In this document: in pieces, positions 17,235 to 25,240 of the stretch
How the letters are laid out: each line of letters begins with the position of its first letter
Numbering within the stretch: position 1 is the first letter of the stretch
Source of the DNA: an uncultured Eubacteriales bacterium
GTDB lineage: Bacteria; Bacillota; Clostridia; Oscillospirales; Oscillospiraceae
Assembly (NCBI GenBank): GCA_934597725.1
Contig: CAKTSK010000004.1
Coordinates: 36,829 to 100,828 of the forward strand
Length of the DNA stretch: 64,000 nucleotides
Direction: 5' to 3'
The notes under the pieces: model-generated
Told to the model about the DNA's origin: nothing
Seen by the model: the letters and a program-made list of their open reading frames with translations, nothing else
Database searches by the model: none
Translations under genes and position numbers: made by a program

Positions 17235-19312
17235 GACAGATTGTAAGACAGATCCTGAGAAACTATGCCGTGGTGCTGGCTGTCGTTGTGATCGTGCTGT
17301 TCCTCATCATCCCGCTTCCGCCGGCGATGCTGGACGTGATGATCATTCTGAACATCTCTCTGTCGATCATGATCCTGATGATCACCATGACCATCCGGGA
17401 TGCTTTGGAGTTTTCCATTTTCCCCTCCCTGCTGCTGGTGACGACCCTGCTGCGGATCGGACTGAACGTATCGTCCACCCGGCTCATCCTCTCCAACGGC
17501 GGCTTTGCGGGAACGGTCATCAAATCCTTTGGCAACCTCATGACCCAGGGCAACCTGGCCATTGGTATCGTGATCTATCTGATCATCGTCCTGGTGCAGT
17601 TCATCGTCATCACCAAGGGCGCCGAGCGGGTGTCCGAGGTGGCGGCCCGCTTCACCCTGGACGCCATGCCCGGCAAGCAGATGGCCATTGACGCCGACCT
17701 CAGCTCGGGCATCATCGACGAGATGGAGGCCCGGGTGCGCCGGGGCAAGATCCAGCGGGAGGCGGACTTCTACGGGGCCATGGACGGCGCCACGAAGATC
17801 GTCAAGGGCGACACGATCATGTCCCTCATCATCACCGTCATCAACTTTGTCGGCGGCATCGTCACCGGCATGGTCATGGGCGGCAGCGACCTGGCCACCG
17901 TGCTGGGGACCTATACCATCGCCACCATCGGCGACGGCCTGGTCTCCCAGCTGCCGGCCCTCATGATCTCCACAGCCACGGGCATGATCGTCACCCGGTC
18001 GGTGTCCGAGGAGAACCTGAACACCGACGTGCTCCAGCAGTTCAAGAGCCAGCCCAAGGCCATCCTGTCCACGGGCGTGATCCTGCTGCTGCTGGGCCTG
18101 TTTCCCGGCACCCCCACCCTGCCGCTGCTGCTGGTGGGCGCGGGGCTGGGCACCGTGGGCTTTTTGATCAACCGCCAGATGAGCCGTCAGGCCCAGCAGG
18201 AGGCCCTGGCCCAGCAGGAGGCCCAGGCCGAGCCGGCGCCCCCGGCCGGCGAGACCGACTACTTCAAGGACATCAGCCACGTCTATGACCTGCTGGCGGT
18301 GGAACCCATTGAAATGGAGTTCGGCTACAGCCTCATCCCCCTGGTGGACGAGGCCAGCGGCGGCAAGATGATCAACCGCATCGTCATCTTCCGCCGGCAG
18401 TATGCCCAGGAGATGGGCTTTGTCATCCCCTCCATCCGCCTGCGGGACGGCGCGTCCCTGGGGACCAACCAATACATCATCAAGATCCGCGGCGAGGAAG
18501 TGGCCCGGGGCGAGATCCTGGTGGACTACTACCTGGCCCTGGAGCCGTCCAGCCCCGCCGGCGAGATCGACGGCATCGAGACCGTGGAGCCGGCCTATGG
18601 CATCCCCTCCCGGTGGATTTTGCCGGAGAACAAGGAGATGGCGGAGATCTACGGCTACACCGTCATCACCCCCCTGACGGTCATGCTCACCCACCTGTCC
18701 GAAACGGTGAAGAAGCACGCCTACGAGCTGCTCAACCGGTCGGAGACCATCCAGCTGGTGGAGAACCTGAAAAAGACCGAGCCGGACCTGGTGGCCGAGG
18801 CCATTCCGGGGGTGCTGTCCTATGCCACCCTGGAGAAGCTCCTGCGCAGCCTGCTGCGGGAAGGGGTCCCCATCAAGGACCTGGGCACCATCGTGGAAAC
18901 GGCGGCGGAGGCCTGGGGCACCAGCCACGACCTGGACCTGGTCACCGAGCAGGTCCGCGGCGCGCTGAGCCGGACCATCACCCGCAAGTTCTGCCAGGAT
19001 GGCCAGCTGCGGGTGGTCACCCTGGACGCCGAGGTGGAGAAGAAGATCCTCGGCGCCCTGACCAAAAACGAACACGGCACCTATCTGGCCCTGGGGCCCG
19101 ACGTGATGCAGCAGATCGTGACCCAGCTGGGCGAGCTGCGGAAGAAATTCAACGAGCTGTCCCAGACGCCGGTGGTCCTCACCAGCCAGATCATCCGGGT
19201 CTATCTGAGCCGGATGCTGGCCCAGTTCTACCCCGACGTGTATGTGCTGGCCTTCAGTGAGATCACCAACCAGGTGCAGATCCAAGCCATCGGAAACATC
19301 GCCCTGCCGTAA
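17231..19312 (+). CDS. flhA: Flagellar export gate protein FlhA
   Basis: 693 residues: eight membrane helices in the first 310 or so residues, the conserved FHIPEP-type region (ARFTLDAMPGKQMAIDADLSSGIIDE), then a large cytoplasmic domain that forms the nonameric export ring. Full length. The start lacks its own good ribosome site and overlaps a six-codon ORF. The next gene is the sigma factor; flhF and flhG, which usually follow flhA in Clostridia and Bacilli, are not here. Confidence 0.96.
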   Translation: MRQIVRQILRNYAVVLAVVVIVLFLIIPLPPAMLDVMIILNISLSIMILMITMTIRDALEFSIFPSLLLVTTLLRIGLNVSSTRLILSNGGFAGTVIKSFGNLMTQGNLAIGIVIYLIIVLVQFIVITKGAERVSEVAARFTLDAMPGKQMAIDADLSSGIIDEMEARVRRGKIQREADFYGAMDGATKIVKGDTIMSLIITVINFVGGIVTGMVMGGSDLATVLGTYTIATIGDGLVSQLPALMISTATGMIVTRSVSEENLNTDVLQQFKSQPKAILSTGVILLLLGLFPGTPTLPLLLVGAGLGTVGFLINRQMSRQAQQEALAQQEAQAEPAPPAGETDYFKDISHVYDLLAVEPIEMEFGYSLIPLVDEASGGKMINRIVIFRRQYAQEMGFVIPSIRLRDGASLGTNQYIIKIRGEEVARGEILVDYYLALEPSSPAGEIDGIETVEPAYGIPSRWILPENKEMAEIYGYTVITPLTVMLTHLSETVKKHAYELLNRSETIQLVENLKKTEPDLVAEAIPGVLSYATLEKLLRSLLREGVPIKDLGTIVETAAEAWGTSHDLDLVTEQVRGALSRTITRKFCQDGQLRVVTLDAEVEKKILGALTKNEHGTYLALGPDVMQQIVTQLGELRKKFNELSQTPVVLTSQIIRVYLSRMLAQFYPDVYVLAFSEITNQVQIQAIGNIALP

Positions 19313-19339
19313 CGAGCGGGCCGGAAGGGAGGGCAAGCG

Positions 19340-20209
19340 TTGCAACCGACCGAGACATCCCCGGCCTTCCGCCGGGAAGAGCAGCTGGAAGCACTGCTCC
19401 GCCTGGAGCCGGAACAGCTGCTGGACCGTTACCGCCGCACCGGAGACGAGGACGCCAAGTGGGCCCTGGTCCTGCAGCATGTGGACATGGTGCGGGCCAT
19501 CGCCAGCCAGACCCGGGGGGTCTACGCCAGCTTTGCCCAGGCCGAGGACATCGTCCACGACGGCATCCTGGTCCTGCTGGACGCGGTGGACAAGTTCGAC
19601 CCCGACAAGGGGGCCAAGTTCCGCACCTATGTGACCAAGCGGGTCCGGGGCATGGTCATCGACCTGGCCCGGCGGCAGCACTGGTCCTCCCGGCAGATCC
19701 GCCACCGGGCCTCTCAGATCAACCGCGCCGAGGAGGTCCTCATGGGCGATCTCCAGCGCCAGCCCAACGACCAGGAGATGGCCGACTACCTGGGCCTGAG
19801 CCTGGAGAAATACGAGTCGGTGGTGGCCGAGATCGCCCTGTCCAACGTGGTCTCCTTTGAGATGCTGGTCAATGCCTACGGCGGCGAGACCGCCGGCTGG
19901 GTCCAGGGCACCGGCGAGGGGGGCGAGAGCGGCCAGCCCGAGGCGGTCATCCAGGAGAAGGAGATGCACGAGACCCTGCGCCAGGGGATCGAGGGCCTGC
20001 GGGAAAAGGAACAGCTGGTGCTGTCGCTGTATTACGAGCAGGAGCTGAACATGAAAGAGATCGCCCAGATCCTGGGCATCAGCGCCCCCCGGGTGTCCCA
20101 GATCCACAGCCGGGCCATCCAGAAGCTGCGGGGGCACATGCAAGCCTATCTGGCTGGCGACAGCCAGGAGAAAGGGAGGAATGAGGCAGATGGTGAAAGG
20201 GTTTTATAA
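19340..20209 (+). CDS. sigD: Flagellar sigma factor (SigD/FliA/WhiG family)
   Basis: 289 residues. Region 2 (DIVHDGILVLLDAVDKFDPDKGAKFRTYVTKRVRGMVIDLAR) and region 4 (LREKEQLVLSLYYEQELNMKEIAQILGISAPRVSQIHSRAIQKLR) match sigma-28 factors that direct late flagellar and chemotaxis genes. TTG start at 19340 with GGAAGGGAGGG upstream. The end overlaps the next gene by 20 bases. Placement directly after flhA without flhF/flhG is unusual. No anti-sigma factor FlgM is in the window. Confidence 0.93.
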   Translation: MQPTETSPAFRREEQLEALLRLEPEQLLDRYRRTGDEDAKWALVLQHVDMVRAIASQTRGVYASFAQAEDIVHDGILVLLDAVDKFDPDKGAKFRTYVTKRVRGMVIDLARRQHWSSRQIRHRASQINRAEEVLMGDLQRQPNDQEMADYLGLSLEKYESVVAEIALSNVVSFEMLVNAYGGETAGWVQGTGEGGESGQPEAVIQEKEMHETLRQGIEGLREKEQLVLSLYYEQELNMKEIAQILGISAPRVSQIHSRAIQKLRGHMQAYLAGDSQEKGRNEADGERVL

Positions 20210-20939
20210 CCTGACATCCGGGATGCTGTCCCAAAGCCGGCGGCTGGACGTGGTGGCCAACAACATGACCAACATCGCCACCCCCGGCTACAAGAACGAG
20301 ACCTACACGGACACCACCTTTCGCGAGGTGCTCATGAGCCGCGTGGGCAACAAGGATAAGAGCGGCGCCCAGCAGATCGGCACGGAGACCTATATCCTGG
20401 CCCCCAGCCGCCTCTATGTGGACTACACCCAGGGCGCAGTGGAAGAGACGGGCATGAGCCTGGACTTTGCCATTGAGGGGGACGGCTTCTTCGCCATCCA
20501 GACCCCCGCCGGCGTGCGCTACACCCGCAACGGCGGGTTCATCCTGGACGAGCAGGGCTATCTGTGCCTGGCCGGCCAGGGGCGGGTGCTGGGGCCGGAC
20601 AACCAGCCCATCTATCTGCCCAGCGACCAGCTCCGGGCCGACCGCGCCGGCAACCTCTACATCCAGGACGGCCGGGACCCGGTGGGGCGGATCGGGGTCT
20701 TTACCTTTGCCGACAACGACCAGCTGACCATCGATGCCACCGGCCTGTACAACGGCCAGGGGGCGGCCCCGGCGGACACCCCCCTGCGCTGGCGGGCCCT
20801 GGAACGGGCCAACGTGGACCTGGTGGGGGAGATGACCAACATGATGGCCAGCCAGCGGGCCTTCCAGAGCGCCGCCCAGGTGCTGAAGATCTATGACGGC
20901 GTGCTCAACAAGATCGCCGCCGACGTGGGCAGCGTCTGA
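20190..20939 (+). CDS. flgF: Flagellar basal-body rod protein, FlgF/FlgG family (first copy)
   Basis: 249 residues. N-terminus MVKGFYNLTSGMLSQSRRLDVVANNMTNIATPGYKNE and C-terminus DLVGEMTNMMASQRAFQSAAQVLKIYDGVLNKIA are rod-protein signatures. The start at 20190 is preferred because AGGGAGG lies 10 bases upstream; an ATG at 20181 would be only one base from it. The gene overlaps the sigma factor end. It corresponds to one of the paired flgF/flgG (flhO/flhP) genes; which of the two is the true FlgG cannot be decided from sequence alone. Confidence 0.88.
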   Translation: MVKGFYNLTSGMLSQSRRLDVVANNMTNIATPGYKNETYTDTTFREVLMSRVGNKDKSGAQQIGTETYILAPSRLYVDYTQGAVEETGMSLDFAIEGDGFFAIQTPAGVRYTRNGGFILDEQGYLCLAGQGRVLGPDNQPIYLPSDQLRADRAGNLYIQDGRDPVGRIGVFTFADNDQLTIDATGLYNGQGAAPADTPLRWRALERANVDLVGEMTNMMASQRAFQSAAQVLKIYDGVLNKIAADVGSV

Positions 20940-20953
20940 GAAAGGAGGAGCAG

Positions 20954-21679
20954 ATGAACCAATCGTTTTACACCGCCGCCCTGGGCGCCCAGCAGCAGAT
21001 GCTGCGCCTGAATGTCCAGGGCAACAACATCGCCAATGTGAACACCTATGGCTACAAGGGAGAGAAGCCGGCCTTCCAGCGCCTGATGTACGGCATGATC
21101 CGGGGCGAGCAGGCCCAGATCCCCCGGGGCACCGGGGCCAAGATTTCCGGCACGGTGACGGACCTGTCCGACGGGATCATGATGGAGACCGGCCGGAAGC
21201 AGGACTACGCCATTTCCGGCGACGGCTACTTCGCCCTGTACGAGCCTGCCACCGGCGAGATCAGCTACACCCGGGACGGCTCCTTCACCCTGAGCATGTA
21301 CCAGGAGCCCGACGAAGAGGGTGTGCTGCAAAAGGTCTACTATCTCTCCGACGGCGAGGGCCGCCAGGTGCTGGACACCATGGGCTATCCCATCGTGGTC
21401 ACCGACCCCTCGGCCCGGCAGCCGGTGGGCACCTTCGTCTTTATCTATGAGGACGGCCTGCGCCACGCCGACGGCGGCCGCTTTACCGCCGAGGGCAAGA
21501 GCCAGGAGGTCTGGGTGGGCAACGCCAAGGTGGTCCAGGGCTTCCTGGAGGGGTCCAACGTGGACCTGGCCACCGAGATCTCCAAGGTCATCGAGGCCCA
21601 GCGCTCTTACAGCTACGCCCTGCGGATGGTGCAGACCTCGGACGAGCTGGAGACCACGGTGAACAACCTGAAAAACTAA
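20954..21679 (+). CDS. flgG: Flagellar basal-body rod protein, FlgF/FlgG family (second copy)
   Basis: 241 residues, N-terminus MNQSFYTAALGAQQQMLRLNVQGNNIANVNTYGYKGEKPAF and C-terminus GFLEGSNVDLATEISKVIEAQRSYSYALRMVQTSDELETTVNNLK, both typical of rod/hook proteins. GAAAGGAGGAG precedes the ATG. It is 14 bases after its paralog, forming the usual tandem rod pair, and 15 bases before cheC. The flgF/flgG names could be exchanged. Confidence 0.88.
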   Translation: MNQSFYTAALGAQQQMLRLNVQGNNIANVNTYGYKGEKPAFQRLMYGMIRGEQAQIPRGTGAKISGTVTDLSDGIMMETGRKQDYAISGDGYFALYEPATGEISYTRDGSFTLSMYQEPDEEGVLQKVYYLSDGEGRQVLDTMGYPIVVTDPSARQPVGTFVFIYEDGLRHADGGRFTAEGKSQEVWVGNAKVVQGFLEGSNVDLATEISKVIEAQRSYSYALRMVQTSDELETTVNNLKN

Positions 21680-21694
21680 CAGAGAGGCATTGGC

Positions 21695-22318
21695 ATGAAG
21701 AACTTTAACGAGCTGAACCTTTTGGAGCTGGACACCATCCGGGAGATCGGCAGCATCGGCACCGGCAACGCCGCCACCGCCCTGTCGGCCATTCTCAACC
21801 AGGAGGTCCACATCACCCTGCCCGACGTGCAGATCATGGACTACAACCAGGCCATCGACTGGATCGGCGGCCCGGAGACCATCACCGCCGGGGTGCTGGT
21901 GCGGCTGGGGGGCGAGATCAACGGCATCATGCTCTCCGTGCAGCAGCTGTCCTTTCTGAACCTGATCCTGGACAGCATGAACATGAAGCCGGTGGCGGAC
22001 TACGAACACCTGTCCGAGCTGGAGATCTCGGCGCTGGTAGAGGTGGGCAACATCATCATCTCCACCTTCATCAACGCCCTCTCCGGGCTGGCGGGCATCA
22101 CCATCAAGACCACCGTGCCGGCCTTTGCGGTGGACATGCAGGGCGCCATCCTCACCGTACCCATGGCAGAGTATGGCGGCCAGTCGGACTACATCATGGC
22201 CATTGGCACCGATTTCATTTGCGGCGAGCAGAGGGTCCCCTGCCGGCTGCTGCTGTCGCCGGATATGCGTTCGCTGGACTTCCTGCTGCACAAGCTGGGG
22301 GTTGCGGATGGACAATAA
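21695..22318 (+). CDS. cheC: CheY-P phosphatase CheC
   Basis: 207 residues with two pseudo-symmetric CheC motifs. The second site (Glu116/Asn119 in VEVGNIIIS) is intact. The first (Glu17 in REIGSIGTGNAATALS) has Ser20 where the family has the catalytic Asn, so only one phosphatase site should work. CheC removes phosphate from CheY and binds CheD. It overlaps cheD by 11 bases, which fits a 1:1 partnership. FliY in the same operon has two complete sites and is likely the main phosphatase. Confidence 0.92.
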   Translation: MKNFNELNLLELDTIREIGSIGTGNAATALSAILNQEVHITLPDVQIMDYNQAIDWIGGPETITAGVLVRLGGEINGIMLSVQQLSFLNLILDSMNMKPVADYEHLSELEISALVEVGNIIISTFINALSGLAGITIKTTVPAFAVDMQGAILTVPMAEYGGQSDYIMAIGTDFICGEQRVPCRLLLSPDMRSLDFLLHKLGVADGQ

Positions 22319-22790
22319 GTACATCGTAGGGATCGCGGATATGAAGATCGCCCGGCAGGAGGGCATGCTCATCACCTATGCCCTGGGCTCCTGCGTCGGC
22401 ATCTGTCTGTATGACCCTGTGGTCAAGGTGGCGGCGCTGCTGCATATCCTGCTCCCGCTGAACATGGAGACCGGACGGAAATCTCCCCTGAAATACGCCG
22501 ACACCGGCATCCGGGAGACCCTGCGGCAAATGGAGCTGCAGGGCGCATCCCGGCGGCGGATCGTGGCCAAGATCGCCGGCGGCGCCAAAATGTTTGAGAT
22601 CCAGGGGGGCGGCAGTCTGGGCAACATCGGCCAGCGCAACATCGAGAGCGTACACCATGTCCTCAAGCAGGAGTCCATCCGGCTGCTGCGGGAGGACGTA
22701 GGGGGCAGCCAGGCCAGGACCCTGCTGTTCGACGTGGCCAGCGGAGACGGCTGCGTCCGCAGCCACGGCCGGCCGGAGCTGATTTTTTAA
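22308..22790 (+). CDS. cheD: Chemoreceptor glutamine deamidase CheD
   Basis: 160 residues. The Cys-His-Thr catalytic set is visible: ALGSCVGICLYDP, ALLHILLP and KYADTGI. CheD deamidates receptor glutamines and is controlled by CheC. The ATG at 22308 lies within the cheC end (GGGGGTTGCGGATGG). The end reads GCVRSHGRPELIF. Full length for the family. Confidence 0.94.
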   Translation: MDNKYIVGIADMKIARQEGMLITYALGSCVGICLYDPVVKVAALLHILLPLNMETGRKSPLKYADTGIRETLRQMELQGASRRRIVAKIAGGAKMFEIQGGGSLGNIGQRNIESVHHVLKQESIRLLREDVGGSQARTLLFDVASGDGCVRSHGRPELIF

Positions 22791-22838
22791 CAAGGAAACG
22801 GGCATCGGATTCAAGTAGAAATGGGGGAGCAGAGCACA

Positions 22839-23777
22839 ATGGACAAGAGCAAGAATGGGATCCTGTTGGAGACCGGGACCAACGAGATCGAGATCATGGA
22901 ATTTACGATAGACGGCAACCTGTATGGCATCAACGTGGCCAAGGTGCGGGAGGTCATGGTATCCGCGCCGGTGCGGTCCATGCCCCATTCCCATCCCGCT
23001 GTGGAGGGGATCTTCAAGCCGCGGGACACGGTGATCACCGTGGTGGACCTGCCCCGCTACCTGCTGGGCAAGGACTTTGAGAACCAGGAAAAGGACCTGT
23101 TTATCGTCACCAACTTCAACAAGATGTACATCGCCTTCCGGGTCCACACGGTGGTGGGCATCGTGCGCATGTCCTGGCGGGACATCCAAAAGCCGGACAA
23201 CACCATCTCCGGCGGCAAGGAGGGCGTGGCCACGGGCATCGCCCAGTATGGGGACGATCTGATCACCATTCTGGACTTTGAAAAAATCACCGCGGACATC
23301 GCCCCCCAGAGTACCATCCAGCTGGAAGAGGTGGAAAAGCTGAAGAACCGGCGGGAATGCACCCTGCCCATCTGGATCGCAGAGGACTCTGTCCTGCTCA
23401 GCAAGATCATCGAGGAGGCCCTCACCACCGCCGGCTATGGCAACATCCGCCCCTTCCCCAACGGCCAGGAGCTGTGGGACGCCCTGGGGCAGGTCAAGCA
23501 GGAGGGAGACCCGGAGGAGCAAGTCTCTCTGATCATCACCGACCTGGAGATGCCTCAGATGGACGGCCACCGCCTGACCAAGCTCATCAAGACCGACAGC
23601 GCCCTGCAAAAGATCCCGGTGGTGATCTTCTCCTCCCTGATCTCCCGGGAAATGTGGGTCAAGGGCAAGGAAGTGGGGGCCGACGAGCAGCTGAGCAAGC
23701 CGGAGATCGGCCACCTGGTAGAGGTTATCGACCGCCTGCTGGAAAAGAAGGCAGCGCAGGAGAGAAAGGGATACTGA
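22839..23777 (+). CDS. cheV: Chemotaxis coupling protein CheV (CheW plus receiver)
   Basis: 312 residues: a CheW-like coupling domain (about 15-165) and a C-terminal receiver (about 180-305) with Asp235 in LIITDLEMPQMDGHRL and the Lys in LSKPEIG. CheV couples receptors to CheA and adapts through phosphorylation. The ATG at 22839 has GGGGGAG nine bases upstream; the alternative start at 22821 is out of reach of a ribosome site. It is separated from the next gene by one base, so the two are very likely made together. Confidence 0.92.
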   Translation: MDKSKNGILLETGTNEIEIMEFTIDGNLYGINVAKVREVMVSAPVRSMPHSHPAVEGIFKPRDTVITVVDLPRYLLGKDFENQEKDLFIVTNFNKMYIAFRVHTVVGIVRMSWRDIQKPDNTISGGKEGVATGIAQYGDDLITILDFEKITADIAPQSTIQLEEVEKLKNRRECTLPIWIAEDSVLLSKIIEEALTTAGYGNIRPFPNGQELWDALGQVKQEGDPEEQVSLIITDLEMPQMDGHRLTKLIKTDSALQKIPVVIFSSLISREMWVKGKEVGADEQLSKPEIGHLVEVIDRLLEKKAAQERKGY

Positions 23778-23778
23778 C

Positions 23779-25083
23779 ATGAGCAACAAGTACATCGTTC
23801 GCCAGCCCATCAAAGACCGGGACAACAAGATCATCGGCTACGAGATCCAGTACCACGGCGAGAATGAGGCCTTCGGCGCGGGAGACCGGAACGCCGACAC
23901 CACCGATTTCGCCGCCGCCGACACCATCTATAACTTCCTCACCATGAACACGGACAAGGTGTTGCGGGGGTCCCTGAACTTCATGACCTTCACCACCACC
24001 CTGCTCATGAAAAAGACCCCCAAGCTCTTTGACAAGGCCGATCTGGTCATCCAGATCGACGACAGCGTGCTCATCCACCCCCTGGCCATGCACTTTATCC
24101 AGCAGTACGCCAAGGAGGGCTACCGCATCGCGGTCAACGAGTTTGAGTTCTCCCCCCGCTATCTGGCGGCCCTGGACAGCATCGACTACATCAAGCTCAA
24201 CTTCAAGACGCTCACCGAGAACGCCCTGAAGAACATCATCGACATCGCCCACAGCATGGACAAGAAGTGCGTGGCCACCGGCATCGACGATGAAAAGCGC
24301 TATCAGCTGGCCCTCAAGCTGGGGGTGGACGCCCTGGAGGGCACCTATGTGGCCGAGCAGCTGACCATCAAGACCCACAACAGCGGCTACCTGCAGAGCA
24401 ACTTCTTCCGCCTGATGGTGGCCGTGACCAAGGACGAGGCCGACATCGAGGAGATCGAGGAGATCATCTCCGTGGACGCCACCCTCACCTATGGCCTGCT
24501 GAAAATGGCCAACTCCTACTACTTCGCCCCCCACCACCGGGTGACCACCGTGCGCCAGGCGGTGATGACCATGGGCCTGACGGAGCTGCGGCAGTGGGTC
24601 TATCTGCTCAGCGCCAGCAACGTGGAGAACCAGATGGAGGAGGGGGCCGAGGAGTTCCTGAAGCTCTCCTTCATGCGGGCCACCTTCTGCAGCAAGCTCA
24701 TGAGCTACGCCAAGGACATGCCCATTGCCAAGCAGGACGCCTACCTCATGGGCATGTTCTCCACCCTGAACTACCTCATCGACGCGCCCCTGCAGGACAT
24801 TCTGGCCCAGATCCCCATGGTCCCGGAGGTCCAGGAGGCCCTGCTGCACCAGACCGGCCGCTGCGGGATGCTCTATCAGCTGGCCATCAGCTACGAGCGG
24901 GCGGACTGGGCGAAGATCGACGCCCTGGCCAACGAGCTGGCCGTGCCCACCAATCTGCTCACCAGCATCTATTTCGGATGCATGGAAGAGGTCAACCAGA
25001 TCTGGCGGGAGATCATGGAGCCCAGCCAGCGCGCCGGCGTGCCCGCAGACGAGGCCATTGCACCGGAGGAGCCCCAGGCTTGA
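23779..25083 (+). CDS. Degenerate EAL plus HDOD domain protein (YuxH-like)
   Basis: 434 residues. The N-terminal 200 resemble an EAL domain in overall layout (IVRQPIKDRDNKIIGYEIQ, YRIAVNEFEF, YIKLNFK, KKCVATGIDD, ALEGTYVAEQ) but the catalytic E-A-L motif and metal-binding acidic residues are absent, so cyclic-di-GMP hydrolysis is not expected. Residues about 205-400 are an HDOD domain (SVDATLTYGLLKMANSYYF, VRQAVMTMGLTELRQWVYLLS). Such EAL-HDOD proteins act in signalling by binding rather than catalysis. Last gene of the operon, one base after cheV, followed by a strong terminator. Confidence 0.85.
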   Translation: MSNKYIVRQPIKDRDNKIIGYEIQYHGENEAFGAGDRNADTTDFAAADTIYNFLTMNTDKVLRGSLNFMTFTTTLLMKKTPKLFDKADLVIQIDDSVLIHPLAMHFIQQYAKEGYRIAVNEFEFSPRYLAALDSIDYIKLNFKTLTENALKNIIDIAHSMDKKCVATGIDDEKRYQLALKLGVDALEGTYVAEQLTIKTHNSGYLQSNFFRLMVAVTKDEADIEEIEEIISVDATLTYGLLKMANSYYFAPHHRVTTVRQAVMTMGLTELRQWVYLLSASNVENQMEEGAEEFLKLSFMRATFCSKLMSYAKDMPIAKQDAYLMGMFSTLNYLIDAPLQDILAQIPMVPEVQEALLHQTGRCGMLYQLAISYERADWAKIDALANELAVPTNLLTSIYFGCMEEVNQIWREIMEPSQRAGVPADEAIAPEEPQA

Positions 25084-25108
25084 CCGGCCTGTCCTGAGAA
25101 AACCCAAA

Positions 25109-25154
25109 CGGCCCCGGCCGACAGGAAACTTCCTGTCGGTCGGGGCCGTGTTTT
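25109..25154 (+). terminator. Terminator of the flagellar/chemotaxis operon
   Basis: An 18-bp stem (25109-25126 with 25131-25148, one G-U pair, four-base loop) followed by TGTTTTGTT. It lies 25 bases after the EAL-HDOD stop. Confidence 0.92.
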
Positions 25155-25170
25155 GTTGCGCCGGGACCCG

Positions 25171-25208
25171 ACAAAGGACGGTACGGCCGAAGCCGTACCG
25201 TCCTTTGT
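25171..25208 (-). terminator. Terminator for the aldehyde dehydrogenase operon
   Basis: A perfect 17-bp stem (25171-25187 with 25192-25208, loop CGAA) about 32 bases downstream of the minus-strand stop at 25241. The T-tract is short, but with the neighbouring hairpin it insulates the two convergent operons. Confidence 0.8.
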
Positions 25209-25240
25209 ATGCTGTGATGGTGGGCGCGGAGCGCAGCGGC

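Noticed and set aside
15977..20143. A 4.1-kb open frame on the minus strand opposite fliR to sigD, and similar long antisense frames elsewhere (for example 519-2102 minus, 5652-7790 minus).
   Set aside because: Products are His/Gly/Val/Leu-rich low-complexity sequence produced by GC-rich third positions of the real genes; no ribosome sites, no families.
23779..25083. Active cyclic-di-GMP phosphodiesterase.
   Set aside because: The EAL signature and metal-binding acidic residues are missing; only the domain outline remains.
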